From NCBI GenBank assembly GCA_004356305.1, contig SMXJ01000076.1:1-12183 (forward strand): 12,183 nt of DNA. Direction: 5' to 3'. The notes beneath the pieces were generated by a model. It saw nothing but the letters and a program-made list of their open reading frames with translations. It had not been told where the DNA came from and did no database searches. Source of the stretch: Bacteroidota bacterium. GTDB taxonomy: Bacteria; Bacteroidota; Bacteroidia; Flavobacteriales; Flavobacteriaceae. A program made the position numbers and the translations under genes. Positions 1 to 8,092 of the stretch are shown here, in pieces; the first letter of the stretch is position 1, and every line of letters starts with the position of its first letter.

Positions 1-558
1 AGTCTTGCACTTATTGCTATCATTAGTTGTAAAAATGACGCTAAAAAAGTAGAGGATAAAGATGAAGTGATCGTAGAAGAAGTGGTGGAAGAAGTTAAGC
101 AGCTTCGAAAAGAAATTAACTTTACTCTAGAGCCCAAAAGTGACTCGGAGGCTGCCGGTAAAGTATCAATTTCTGTTAAAGATGGTGTGGTAACTTTGGA
201 AGCTAGTCTTTATGGCTTAGATGCCGGTACTCATGCCATCCACATCCACGAAAAGGCCGATTGTTCCTCGGCAGATGGAAAATCTACCGGAGGTCACTGG
301 AATCCAACATTTGAAGCTCACGGAAAATGGGGTGCTGAAGGAGGTTACCATAAAGGGGATATCGGAAATTTTGAAGTAGGTGAAGATGGATATGGGAGAG
401 TTATTTTTACTACAGACAAATGGTGTATTGGCTGTGGCGATGATAAAAAAGACATTCTTGGAAAAGCTATTATCGTACACCAGGGAACAGACGACTTCAA
501 ATCACAACCCAGTGGCGCTGCCGGAGCCAGAGTGAGCTGTGGTGGGATAATAGAATAA
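1..558 (+). CDS. Cu/Zn superoxide dismutase, lipoprotein type (5' end cut by window)
   Basis: The frame is open from base 1, so the start codon lies upstream; an internal GTG at 67 is not the likely start. The first codons read as the end of a lipoprotein signal peptide with lipobox IISC (Cys at window residue 10), followed by a charged linker, so an envelope-anchored enzyme is expected. The Cu/Zn SOD fold, which dismutes superoxide to peroxide and oxygen, is complete. Copper ligands are H81, H83, H99 and H160. Zinc ligands are H99, H107, H117 and D120. The disulfide cysteines are C88 and C180, and the catalytic arginine is R177 in the GAAGARVSCG signature. A WCIGC segment before the last copper histidine adds two extra cysteines. 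The gene stands alone here and is followed by a terminator at 685-713. Family assignment is secure; lipidation is inferred from the lipobox only. Confidence 0.95.
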   Translation, partial: SLALIAIISCKNDAKKVEDKDEVIVEEVVEEVKQLRKEINFTLEPKSDSEAAGKVSISVKDGVVTLEASLYGLDAGTHAIHIHEKADCSSADGKSTGGHWNPTFEAHGKWGAEGGYHKGDIGNFEVGEDGYGRVIFTTDKWCIGCGDDKKDILGKAIIVHQGTDDFKSQPSGAAGARVSCGGIIE

Positions 559-684
559 GGATCCAGATTATTAATTCCAAAGTGCTTCAATTATCTTAAG
601 TGAAAAATGAAACACTTTCCTAATGATCGGTCAATTGATTTTTGAAAAATAATCAATTATAAATTCACATAATTTTTTAAATAA

Positions 685-713
685 AAAAACCTTCCAGGGA
701 TAGGAAGGTTTTT
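685..713 (+). terminator. Rho-independent terminator of the SOD gene, probably bidirectional
   Basis: An 11-bp perfect stem, AAAAACCTTCC (685-695) and GGAAGGTTTTT (703-713), has a 7-nt loop. A T-run ends the plus-strand copy, and the A-run at 684-689 gives a T-run on the minus strand, so it could stop transcripts from both sides. Confidence 0.85.
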
Positions 714-838
714 AATTATCTGATATAAATGTTTCTTTTTAGGGACGGTCAACCGTTTACTTTATGTTTCATTTATTTAATACTGATTACTTTGAATTGT
801 ATAAGTCAAAAAGCTTGCCAAAACTATACTTTATAAAA

Positions 839-863
839 AAAAGCCCTGAAAAACAGGGCTTTT
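839..863 (-). terminator. Rho-independent terminator of the intact M36 protease gene
   Basis: A 10-bp perfect stem, AAAAGCCCTG (839-848) and CAGGGCTTTT (854-863), has a loop of five A. Read on the minus strand the hairpin is followed by a long T-run, and it begins 17 bases after the protease stop codon. Confidence 0.9.
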
Positions 864-880
864 AGTAATTGGGTTGTCAA

Positions 881-3800
881 TTATAGTTTTACAATTTGCT
901 TAACTGTGGTTGAAAATTCGGTATCAATATGTACAAAATACATCCCCTGTGCCAATGGTTTGATAGAGAAATTGGTATGGGTTCCTGCATTTTGCAGATC
1001 GATGGTTTGTATAGTTCTACCATTCACATCGGTTATTGTAATGCCAGTCAGCATTTCGTTACTATTATTAACCAAAGTAAGAAGCCCTTGTGTTGGGTTA
1101 GGGAACAATACCATTTGATTACTCAACACATTGTCATCCAATCCTAATATTAAGTTAACCGTTACGGTAAACGTACATGTTGCTGTATTAGCTGAATCAT
1201 CTTCAGCAGTAATTGTGATCACAGTCGTGCCAAGGCCCACTTGAGTTCCTGCCACAGGATCCTGTGTTAACGTTGGAGGATTAGTACAGTTATCTGTTGC
1301 AACAGCATCAACTGTATAATCGGGCAGGGTAAATAATTCGCCTTCGTTAATTTCCACAGTTTGATCTGCGGGACAAGTAAGTGTTGGATCTTCATTATCA
1401 ACAACGGTCACAATTTGAGTACAAGTAGCCGTATTTCCTGCCGTATCGGTTACCGTCCAGGTTACCGTTGTATCTCCTAACGGGAAACTACCCGGAGCAT
1501 TATTCGAGGTTGTTTCACCGGCACAGTTATCAGTGGTAGTTGGTGATCCAAGTGCAACTCCGGAAGCTGTACACTGTCCAGCATCCGTATTCACCGTTAC
1601 ATTAGTAGGACAAGAGATCGTGGGAGGAAGTGCATCTGCAATTACTTCCGCTTCGGCTCTATCACCTATACATCCCTGGTACCCAAGGTTTATATCGGCG
1701 TTCGGGACTCCATAATCTGAAGTAAGACATCCCCCTGCCCAGTTCGTAGCATCATCACTATCATTATCTCTTCTATAAGAATCGTTACAGGTACTTCCAA
1801 AATCGGCTCCGTTACCGGTCCAATCGAGATCAGCTGCCGTAATATTAAATCCATTGACAGTTACGTTAAATGTTCCGATTTCAGCTGCGGAGGTGTTCCA
1901 AAATACCGTATCCACTACATTACCATTATCGTCTATGATCAATATCCATCCTGGGCTACCATCATTCCAGAAAATGTTAACACCCCATTCTTGAGAAGAT
2001 CCTCCAACTTCATCCCAGAATCTCGCTGAATCTGCGCCCATGGCGCCTAATGGTTGAACTACCGAATTCACTGCATTGATATCTGAATATGGCTGATCAC
2101 TCACGGCCACACTATATCCTGTATAATCTGCCGCCAGGCCAACATTTTGAATTTCCAACTTATCCGCTTGAAGGGTAATTTCAGAGATCTTCAATTGAGA
2201 TGGCGGTCCCGGAGGGGTTTCTTCGGCATACACACTGGTAGATCCGGTAGGCACAAACGAGTATGACGTTCCGGTAGCTAATAAGGTTCCTCCTGTTGGA
2301 GCATCAAACCAACGAATAATATTGTTACTATCGAATGGAACTGCGGTAACAGTCACCATATCTCCAACACAGAAATCCGATACTCCCGTAGCGGTTGGTG
2401 ATGCCGGTATTGCCAATACCTCGATCGTATCACTTGCCGATGATGCCGTTGAACATGGCCCGTTAGGAACATCGTAGGTAATCGTATGTACTCCAACTCC
2501 CGCTACAGCAGGGTCGAATGAGTAAGTAGCTCCGTTTCCATCATCGGTAACACCGGTACCACTATAAACACCGCCCGAAGGAGTTCCACCGCCAAGGCCC
2601 GTTAATTCAGGATCGTTCGCACAAACATCGTTTGGAGCTGTAAAAGCTGCTACACCTGAAGGGGTTTCAAAATTCTCTGTTCCGTCACTTCTGCTACTCG
2701 ATGAACCCTGATCCGCATTCACACCCAATCCTCTTTTTGCAAAAGCGTCCCATAGAGTACATTCGTTTGCACCTCCATAAATAGCTAAGTCCGCTGCAAA
2801 GATCGCATCTCTTCCATCAACGAATCCCGGGCTACAAGGCTGTAATTTCATTCCTTCGGTAACCAAGGCCATAGCCATCACGTTACCAGCATCAAGATTC
2901 ACATCTCCGGTAAAATTGTAAATATCCGGGTCCCAACCATGGTCATCGATCAACGCCCAAGTCACTTCCCAAAGCATTGTTGCCCAAACAGAGCCCACTC
3001 CGTGAGGAACAACTTCTGTTTTGATATAGTCATACGTTTGAGGGTTTAAGGTAATATCTGTATTGTAAGGGAAAGATCTAATTCCGGGGCCATTTGCTCC
3101 TTGACCAAATAAGTATGTACCTACAGCTCTTCCGTCTGTTCCTGTATCTCCAGGCTCAATAGTCATAACTACACCATACCAGTCACTCCATCCTTCTCCC
3201 ATTTGTTCTTGGTTACCTAAACAACCCACATTGTTTGGACCCCCTGTAAGACGGTTCGAAATACCATGACCGTATTCGTGTATGATCACAAGGTTATCAA
3301 AATCTCCGTCTTTATCTCCACAAACATACATCTGCATTCTTGGATTGCCTCCGTCTGCCGGAGTTCCAAAGTTTGCGTTGCATGTGCCGGAACCATCTTG
3401 TGCTTCCGCATTTACCGAGTCACTTCCCGCGCCACCGTTTCCATAGTTGTTTTCCTGGAAGTTCCCGGCAACTTCATCAAAACCGTATTGGTACAATACA
3501 TCATGTATGATGTTGTTCCAGTAAAACAAGTTTGTAATTGCAGCGTCCTCATATTGAGTGCCTGCAGAATAAATTTGACTGAACGGATATCCTGTGAATT
3601 CTAACGAACTTCCACCATCGGGCTGATAGCCGGGGTTATCCCCATCTTCATAGGAATTGGTATTGTTACCTCTGGTCACCGTGTATTCAGCTCCGGAAGC
3701 ACCATCTGTGTCGTGCCAACCAAAAGGAGAGGCTGTCGGGTCTGCAGGGGTTACTTCAATGGTTCTGGATCCAAAATAGGGACTCTCTATTGGGATAGCG

Positions 3801-4576
3801 AAAACTTCATAACTATCTACGAGGAATCCTGCAGCCGACAAAGCAGCTTTTTTGGTAATTGCCTCATTATAATTTGGTATATCATATAAGTTTTTATGAT
3901 AATCAAGCGTTTCGTGGATACCGTGATCATGAACAAAATTACAATCGGACATCCAATTCACCTGATCCACAATGGCACCTGAAGTAGCGTCTACTCTTAC
4001 ACTCCACCAGTTTTGTTGTGCTATTTCCTCTATAGACAGGTCCCAGGCCAAAACCAGTTCTCCAATTTGATTCATTTGATACACCAGTCTCGCCGGAATA
4101 TCACTTAAAGAAATACCCCCCTTGCTTAAAACTGTTTCCCGGGCAATATTATTCTCTAAACTTATTACTGAAATATCACCACTACCATTGTAATTAAAAT
4201 AATCAGCTGCACTTTGCACCGCCTGGACGGCCGTATAAGCAGGGCTCGCCGATCCGGTTGCTTTTGAACCCAAGTCCGCGATAAAACGACTATTGGACTT
4301 TAATACATCACCATCAGGAAATAGGTGAACACTGGACTCAGATCCATAAATTTCAATACCGTTAAAGGTTTGGCGATAATAAATATGGTGAATTCCACTT
4401 ACACTACTGGTATGTTGGTTAGTTACTACCCAATTTGTGTCTTGCGTTGAGATCTTGTTGTTCTCCAACAGTTGATTGATCTGTTGGTCGATAATTTGCT
4501 GAACATTTTGTGCAACTACTTGTGCTGAAAGGCCAAATACGAGAGCGCACACCATTAGCAGGTTATGTTTTTTCAT
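881..4576 (-). CDS. Secreted M36 (fungalysin-like) zinc metalloprotease with HYR modules and T9SS sorting domain
   Basis: This 1231-aa protein is intact. Modules in order: Sec signal peptide (cleavage probably after A22); FTP/PepSY-type propeptide (about 30-210) with the GIHHIYY segment; M36 catalytic domain (about 230-640); Ig-like repeat (about 650-720) and a second Ig-like stretch (about 722-790); lamin-tail-like domain (about 792-970); two HYR repeats (about 984-1143); and a type A C-terminal sorting domain (1144-1231, with FPNPTQG and the closing VKQIVKL). Zinc and catalytic residues are visible as HEYGH (H433, E434, H437) and the third ligand E461 in GEGWSD. Family knowledge implies an enzyme autoactivated by propeptide removal and exported by the type IX system to the surface or medium, degrading protein. 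The start follows a good promoter and gives a clean signal peptide. A shorter paralog lies directly upstream. The substrate is unknown, and the lamin-tail assignment is the least certain. Confidence 0.95.
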   Translation of the reverse strand: MKKHNLLMVCALVFGLSAQVVAQNVQQIIDQQINQLLENNKISTQDTNWVVTNQHTSSVSGIHHIYYRQTFNGIEIYGSESSVHLFPDGDVLKSNSRFIADLGSKATGSASPAYTAVQAVQSAADYFNYNGSGDISVISLENNIARETVLSKGGISLSDIPARLVYQMNQIGELVLAWDLSIEEIAQQNWWSVRVDATSGAIVDQVNWMSDCNFVHDHGIHETLDYHKNLYDIPNYNEAITKKAALSAAGFLVDSYEVFAIPIESPYFGSRTIEVTPADPTASPFGWHDTDGASGAEYTVTRGNNTNSYEDGDNPGYQPDGGSSLEFTGYPFSQIYSAGTQYEDAAITNLFYWNNIIHDVLYQYGFDEVAGNFQENNYGNGGAGSDSVNAEAQDGSGTCNANFGTPADGGNPRMQMYVCGDKDGDFDNLVIIHEYGHGISNRLTGGPNNVGCLGNQEQMGEGWSDWYGVVMTIEPGDTGTDGRAVGTYLFGQGANGPGIRSFPYNTDITLNPQTYDYIKTEVVPHGVGSVWATMLWEVTWALIDDHGWDPDIYNFTGDVNLDAGNVMAMALVTEGMKLQPCSPGFVDGRDAIFAADLAIYGGANECTLWDAFAKRGLGVNADQGSSSSRSDGTENFETPSGVAAFTAPNDVCANDPELTGLGGGTPSGGVYSGTGVTDDGNGATYSFDPAVAGVGVHTITYDVPNGPCSTASSASDTIEVLAIPASPTATGVSDFCVGDMVTVTAVPFDSNNIIRWFDAPTGGTLLATGTSYSFVPTGSTSVYAEETPPGPPSQLKISEITLQADKLEIQNVGLAADYTGYSVAVSDQPYSDINAVNSVVQPLGAMGADSARFWDEVGGSSQEWGVNIFWNDGSPGWILIIDDNGNVVDTVFWNTSAAEIGTFNVTVNGFNITAADLDWTGNGADFGSTCNDSYRRDNDSDDATNWAGGCLTSDYGVPNADINLGYQGCIGDRAEAEVIADALPPTISCPTNVTVNTDAGQCTASGVALGSPTTTDNCAGETTSNNAPGSFPLGDTTVTWTVTDTAGNTATCTQIVTVVDNEDPTLTCPADQTVEINEGELFTLPDYTVDAVATDNCTNPPTLTQDPVAGTQVGLGTTVITITAEDDSANTATCTFTVTVNLILGLDDNVLSNQMVLFPNPTQGLLTLVNNSNEMLTGITITDVNGRTIQTIDLQNAGTHTNFSIKPLAQGMYFVHIDTEFSTTVKQIVKL

Positions 4577-4621
4577 GGTTAATAGTTTAGGTTAAAATTC
4601 AATAGGGATTTTAGATTCTCG

Positions 4622-4652
4622 CAAATCTATTAAAATGAAGGGGTTTTCCCAA
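4622..4652 (-). promoter_or_regulatory. Flavobacterial-type promoter of the intact M36 gene
   Basis: On the minus strand the sequence reads TTG (4652-4650), a 20-nt spacer, then TAGATTTG (4629-4622). This fits the Bacteroidota consensus TTG-N17-23-TAnnTTTG exactly. It lies about 45 bases before the ATG at 4576, giving a short leader without an evident Shine-Dalgarno sequence, as is normal in this phylum. It implies the gene can be transcribed independently of the upstream paralog. Confidence 0.65.
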
Positions 4653-4853
4653 ATAATTTAACGCTCTATTTCCTACTTTTTTGCTATTGCGCCTATGAAA
4701 ATCGGTATTTATTGTAGAATATCTAACATTTCACCCGTTTTATCACTATTTCCGTAGAAACAAAAAGTAGAACTATTGGATGCCGTGCCGAGTTTATTCT
4801 TCTGCAAAATATAAGATATATCCAAAATTTAAAATAATAGCTCTAATCAGAAA

Positions 4854-7502
4854 TTACCGCTTAATCAACCTCTTTAAAATGATATCACCCTTAGTCTGTA
4901 TGGTTAAAAAGTAATTTCCTGCAGACAATTCAATAATTGGAATGGGTACATGTATATCGATGGTGTCCAGTTTGATCGCTTTTATCAATCTACCGTTAAT
5001 ATCGCGAATCTCAACTAACAATAATCGCCGGCCGGTAGGATTGAAAATTATCACTTCCTCATTTGAAGGAACCGGATACAAATGCACGGCAGTTGTAAAA
5101 TCCAAACTTGGATCACCTGTCTCTAATATCTTGAATAAAAATACACATTCAGAGCTATTTCCGGCATCATCTGTTGCCTTCAGAGTAATGGAATGTTCCC
5201 CTACCGGAAGTTCGGTAAACGCAACAGGGTTCTGAGCCAAGGTTAGCTCATCTGAACAATTATCATAAGCAATACTTCTGATCAAAAAATTAGGAATCAC
5301 ATAACCTTCGTTTATATTCACAAATTCTACGATGTCTTCCGGACATTCAATGATTGGTCCGGTTTCATCTAAAAATATAGATAATTCGGTACTTGTTGAA
5401 GAGGCTGAGGCGCAAAAACTATCTTGTATTTCATAAGTGAGTTCTACTTCGCCAACTCCCGTGATAGAAGTGTCGACAGAAAAGGAAGTACCGTTTCCAT
5501 CATCGATAATTCCAAATCCGCTATATACACCGCCTAAGGGTATTCCACCCGTCAAACCGGTTACCAATTCATCTTGAAAGCACACAGGAGAAATATTTGT
5601 GAGTTGGGCCACAACAGGGTACTCTGTATAATCTTCTGTTCCGTCCTCATTAGAACCGCTAAGCCCTTGGTCCGCATACAATCCTAAACCGCGTCTTGCA
5701 AACGCATTATAGATTATACAATCATTGTCAAATCCATAAATTTCTCTACTCGCTGTTATAATAGCGTCTCTGGCATCAATAAATCCAGGGTCACAGTACA
5801 TTAATTTCATGCCTTCCATGATGATGGCCATAGCCATTATGTTTCCGGCTTCCTGATTAATATCACCAGTGAAATTATATATATTTTCATCAAACCCATA
5901 AACATCAATAAGTGCCCAGGTCATTTCCCATATCATAGTTGCCCAAACGGAGCCAACACCATGTGGTATAGAAGCATTTTTGATAGCATCATAAGTCATA
6001 GGGTTAACAGAAAAATCTGTGCTATAAGGATACTTTCTAATTCCTCCTCCATCCGGGCCTTGACCGAAGAAGAAATTTCCAATAGGCTTGCTATCAGTCG
6101 AAACGTCTGACGCGGAGAGTGTTAAAAAAAGTCCGAAATAATCTGCCCAGCCTTCGGTCATTTGTTCATCATTGCCCAAGCAACCATTGTTTCCGGAACC
6201 ACCTAGAAGTCTATCTATAATTCCATGTCCATATTCATGCACGATCACAATATTATCGTAAGCCCCGTCTCGATCGTCACACAGGCCAATTACCATAATA
6301 GGCCTTACACCGTTGGATCCTGTGGCAGCAAAAGCCGTACAACCTATTCTCGCTTGAACTCTGGCGTCCATATCATCATGACTTCCTGACCCGGTCACAT
6401 AGTTTATTCTTTGAAAATTACCACTGAATTCGTCAAAACCATAATGGTAGAAGACATCGTGGGCCAAATTATTCCAATAAAAAACATTGGTCAAGGACGC
6501 ATCTTCATACTGGTTTTCCAGGGTGTAAACAGGATCGAAAGGATATCCTGTAAAATCGAGAAGCTGACCACCATCGGGTTGATAACCTATATTATCTCCT
6601 CTTTCGGATACAGAAACATTGTTTCCCTCTGTCAAATTACTCTCAGCTCCCTCAATCCCATCGATATCATGCCATCCATAGGGAGAAGCTGTTGGGTCTG
6701 CCGGATCTATTTCAACTATCCTTTCACCGTCGAATGGATTCGCCATTGGACTAGGGAAAACTTCATAACAATTTTCACAAATACTGACAGGCCTGTTTAC
6801 AGTATATTTTGATGGCATATCGTATAAATTGGCGTGATAATCATATTCCATTTCATTTGAATACTCAGGAGCAAAGGAACAGCTTTGAATTCTATCTTTC
6901 CTATTGATAATTCTGCCCGTAACCACATCCAATTGTATGTCCCACCAATGAAGGTAATCCATTTCCAATATTGAAATTTCCCAAACCAATAAATAATCAT
7001 TTTCTTCATTAATAATATAGACAAGTTTCACCGGAATTTCCCTCTGAGAGATCCCACCTCTACTGAACCATATCTCAGTTTTGTTATTTTCACTGCCTCT
7101 ACTCAGCACGACAGGTTCCGTAATCTTATAGCCCATTTGTTCGACCATAGATTCCAAAGCAATTCTCGGTGAAATAGATGGAGAAGTACCCATGCGAATA
7201 AATGCTGAAATATCTCTGACAAATGATATATAAGAACTAAGTATCTCACCTTTTGGCGATATGTGTACACTGGATGAAGTTGCCTTAATTGGAATACCTT
7301 CAATGACTTGTTGGTAATAGATATGATGAATACCACTGGTACTGCTAATATGCTCGCTAGTGATCCGCTAATGGGTAACGGAGGTGTTAAAGTTGATTTC
7401 GCTTAAAACCGTTTGAACGATCGTATTGGAATCCTGAGACCAGCCTGGTTGAGGATAAAAACAAATAAAAAAAACGATCCATATATATAAAATTTTGACC
7501 AT
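4854..7502 (-). pseudogene. Second M36 (fungalysin-like) metalloprotease with T9SS domain, interrupted by a TAG at codon 45
   Basis: Read from ATG at 7502, the frame encodes a signal peptide (MVKILYIWIVFFICF..., ending GWSQ near residue 23). An in-frame TAG follows at 7370-7368 (codon 45), and then an open frame to the stop at 4854, 882 residues in all. The sequence just after the TAG (ISSTSGIHHIYY) matches the propeptide of the neighbouring protease (HTSSVSGIHHIYY), so the reading frame continues across the stop. In that alignment the TAG falls on the paralog's Trp (TGG), a single transition. The remaining ATG-initiated frame (7193-4854, 779 aa) lacks the signal peptide and the start of the propeptide, so it could not be exported. 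Everything downstream is well kept: HEYGH (H422, H426), E450 in TEGWAD, one Ig-like repeat (about 640-705), one HYR repeat (about 713-795) and a T9SS tail (about 800-882). This suggests recent inactivation, or a sequencing error. Confidence 0.85.
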
Positions 7503-7524
7503 AAAGCAGTTTTAGAATAATTCA

Positions 7525-7537
7525 ATCTTGTCAAGAT
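7525..7537. repeat. 13-bp perfect palindrome upstream of the broken protease gene
   Basis: ATCTTG-T-CAAGAT is a perfect 6+1+6 inverted repeat whose near edge is 22 bases before the ATG at 7502. Its size and place would suit an operator for a dimeric regulator, but a single A/T-rich palindrome of this length can arise by chance, and no second copy was noticed in the window. Confidence 0.3.
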
Positions 7538-7636
7538 ACAACAAAGGGCAGTCCAACCATGTCAAAATATATCGCCATTCATAAATCAGGACTTTAATAA
7601 TCGTACTGCCCGACCTTTAATCAGCCTAACTCTAAC

Positions 7637-7665
7637 TTGGTTTTTCAGTATTTTAATTAATTTAG
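7637..7665 (+). promoter_or_regulatory. Probable promoter of the ECF sigma relic
   Basis: TTG (7637-7639), an 18-nt spacer and TAATTTAG (7658-7665) match the Bacteroidota promoter consensus TTG-N17-23-TAnnTTTG with one mismatch in the -7 element. It lies 26 bases before the ATG at 7692, a typical distance. The relic may therefore still be transcribed. Confidence 0.4.
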
Positions 7666-7691
7666 TCCGAAAATATACCACAAGCAAATTT

Positions 7692-8092
7692 ATGCACCAA
7701 CCCGATGTGCTAATATTGGAAATGCAGAATGGCAGTCACAATGCATTTTCTAAATTATATGAAATGTACTCCAAGGCGTTACATGGCGTCATTATTGCTA
7801 TTGAAAGGGATTCTTTAATCGCTGAAGAAGTTTTACAGGATGTGTTTGTGAAAGTATGGAATAACTCAAATTCTTATACGATAGATAAAGGAAGATTTTA
7901 TACCTGGTTGCTCAATATTGCAAGGGACGCAGCTATTGATACGACTCGTTCCAGGGCTTTTTAAAATTCCTCTAAAAACTTAACCACCGATAATTTCGTA
8001 AATATACTTGCAGGACATGATGATTTGTCGAAAAAAACCGATTCTATCGGGACGAAAAATATGTAGCCGCCTTAAAACCAGCATGTTTAAAG
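7692..8092 (+). pseudogene. ECF-type sigma-70 factor relic (region 2 intact, region 4 lost)
   Basis: From ATG at 7692 the frame encodes 90 residues of a typical flavobacterial ECF sigma factor: region 2 with EEVLQDVFVKVWNN, GRFYTWLLNIARDAAID and TTRSRAF. It then meets TAA (7962-7964), most simply a Lys AAA changed to TAA. Beyond it the same frame continues in recognisable linker sequence (NSSKNLTTDNFVNILAGHDD, then DLSKKTDSIGT) to the A-run at 8055-8059. There, loss of one base shifts the frame, and the +1 frame reads KYVAALKPACLK up to 8092. Similarity then ends, before the helix-turn-helix of region 4. Three independent lesions (nonsense, frameshift, truncation) make this a pseudogene. Without region 4 the 90-aa product could not recognise a -35 element. 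The anti-sigma gene that usually follows such factors is absent. Comparison with intact family members is from memory. Confidence 0.85.

Larger units (their letters stand above)
559..880. other. Gene-free intergenic stretch between convergent genes
   Basis: This A/T-rich stretch separates the SOD gene from the convergent protease gene. I see no coding frame with a recognisable product. It holds an A/T-only stem-loop (633-640 pairing with 651-658), a terminator for the SOD gene (685-713) and one for the protease gene (839-863). The 714-838 part shows nothing I can name. Confidence 0.7.

Noticed and set aside
67..558. GTG at 67 as the SOD start
   Set aside because: The frame is open to base 1 and encodes a lipobox ahead of the GTG, so the gene is cut by the window edge.
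633..658. A/T-only stem-loop after the SOD gene as a second terminator
   Set aside because: The stem contains almost no G or C and lacks a T-run; the G/C-containing hairpin at 685-713 is the better terminator.
3266..3604. Plus-strand 112-aa open frame opposite the M36 catalytic domain
   Set aside because: It is the antisense shadow of a conserved catalytic region, with no recognisable product or start signals.
4854..7193. Taking the 779-aa frame starting at 7193 as the true protease gene
   Set aside because: It starts within the propeptide, has no signal peptide, and homologous sequence plus a good signal peptide exists in the same frame upstream of a single TAG.
7103..7336. Minus-strand 77-aa open frame overlapping the protease propeptide
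   Set aside because: It is an out-of-frame shadow; the protease frame in the same bases matches the paralog.
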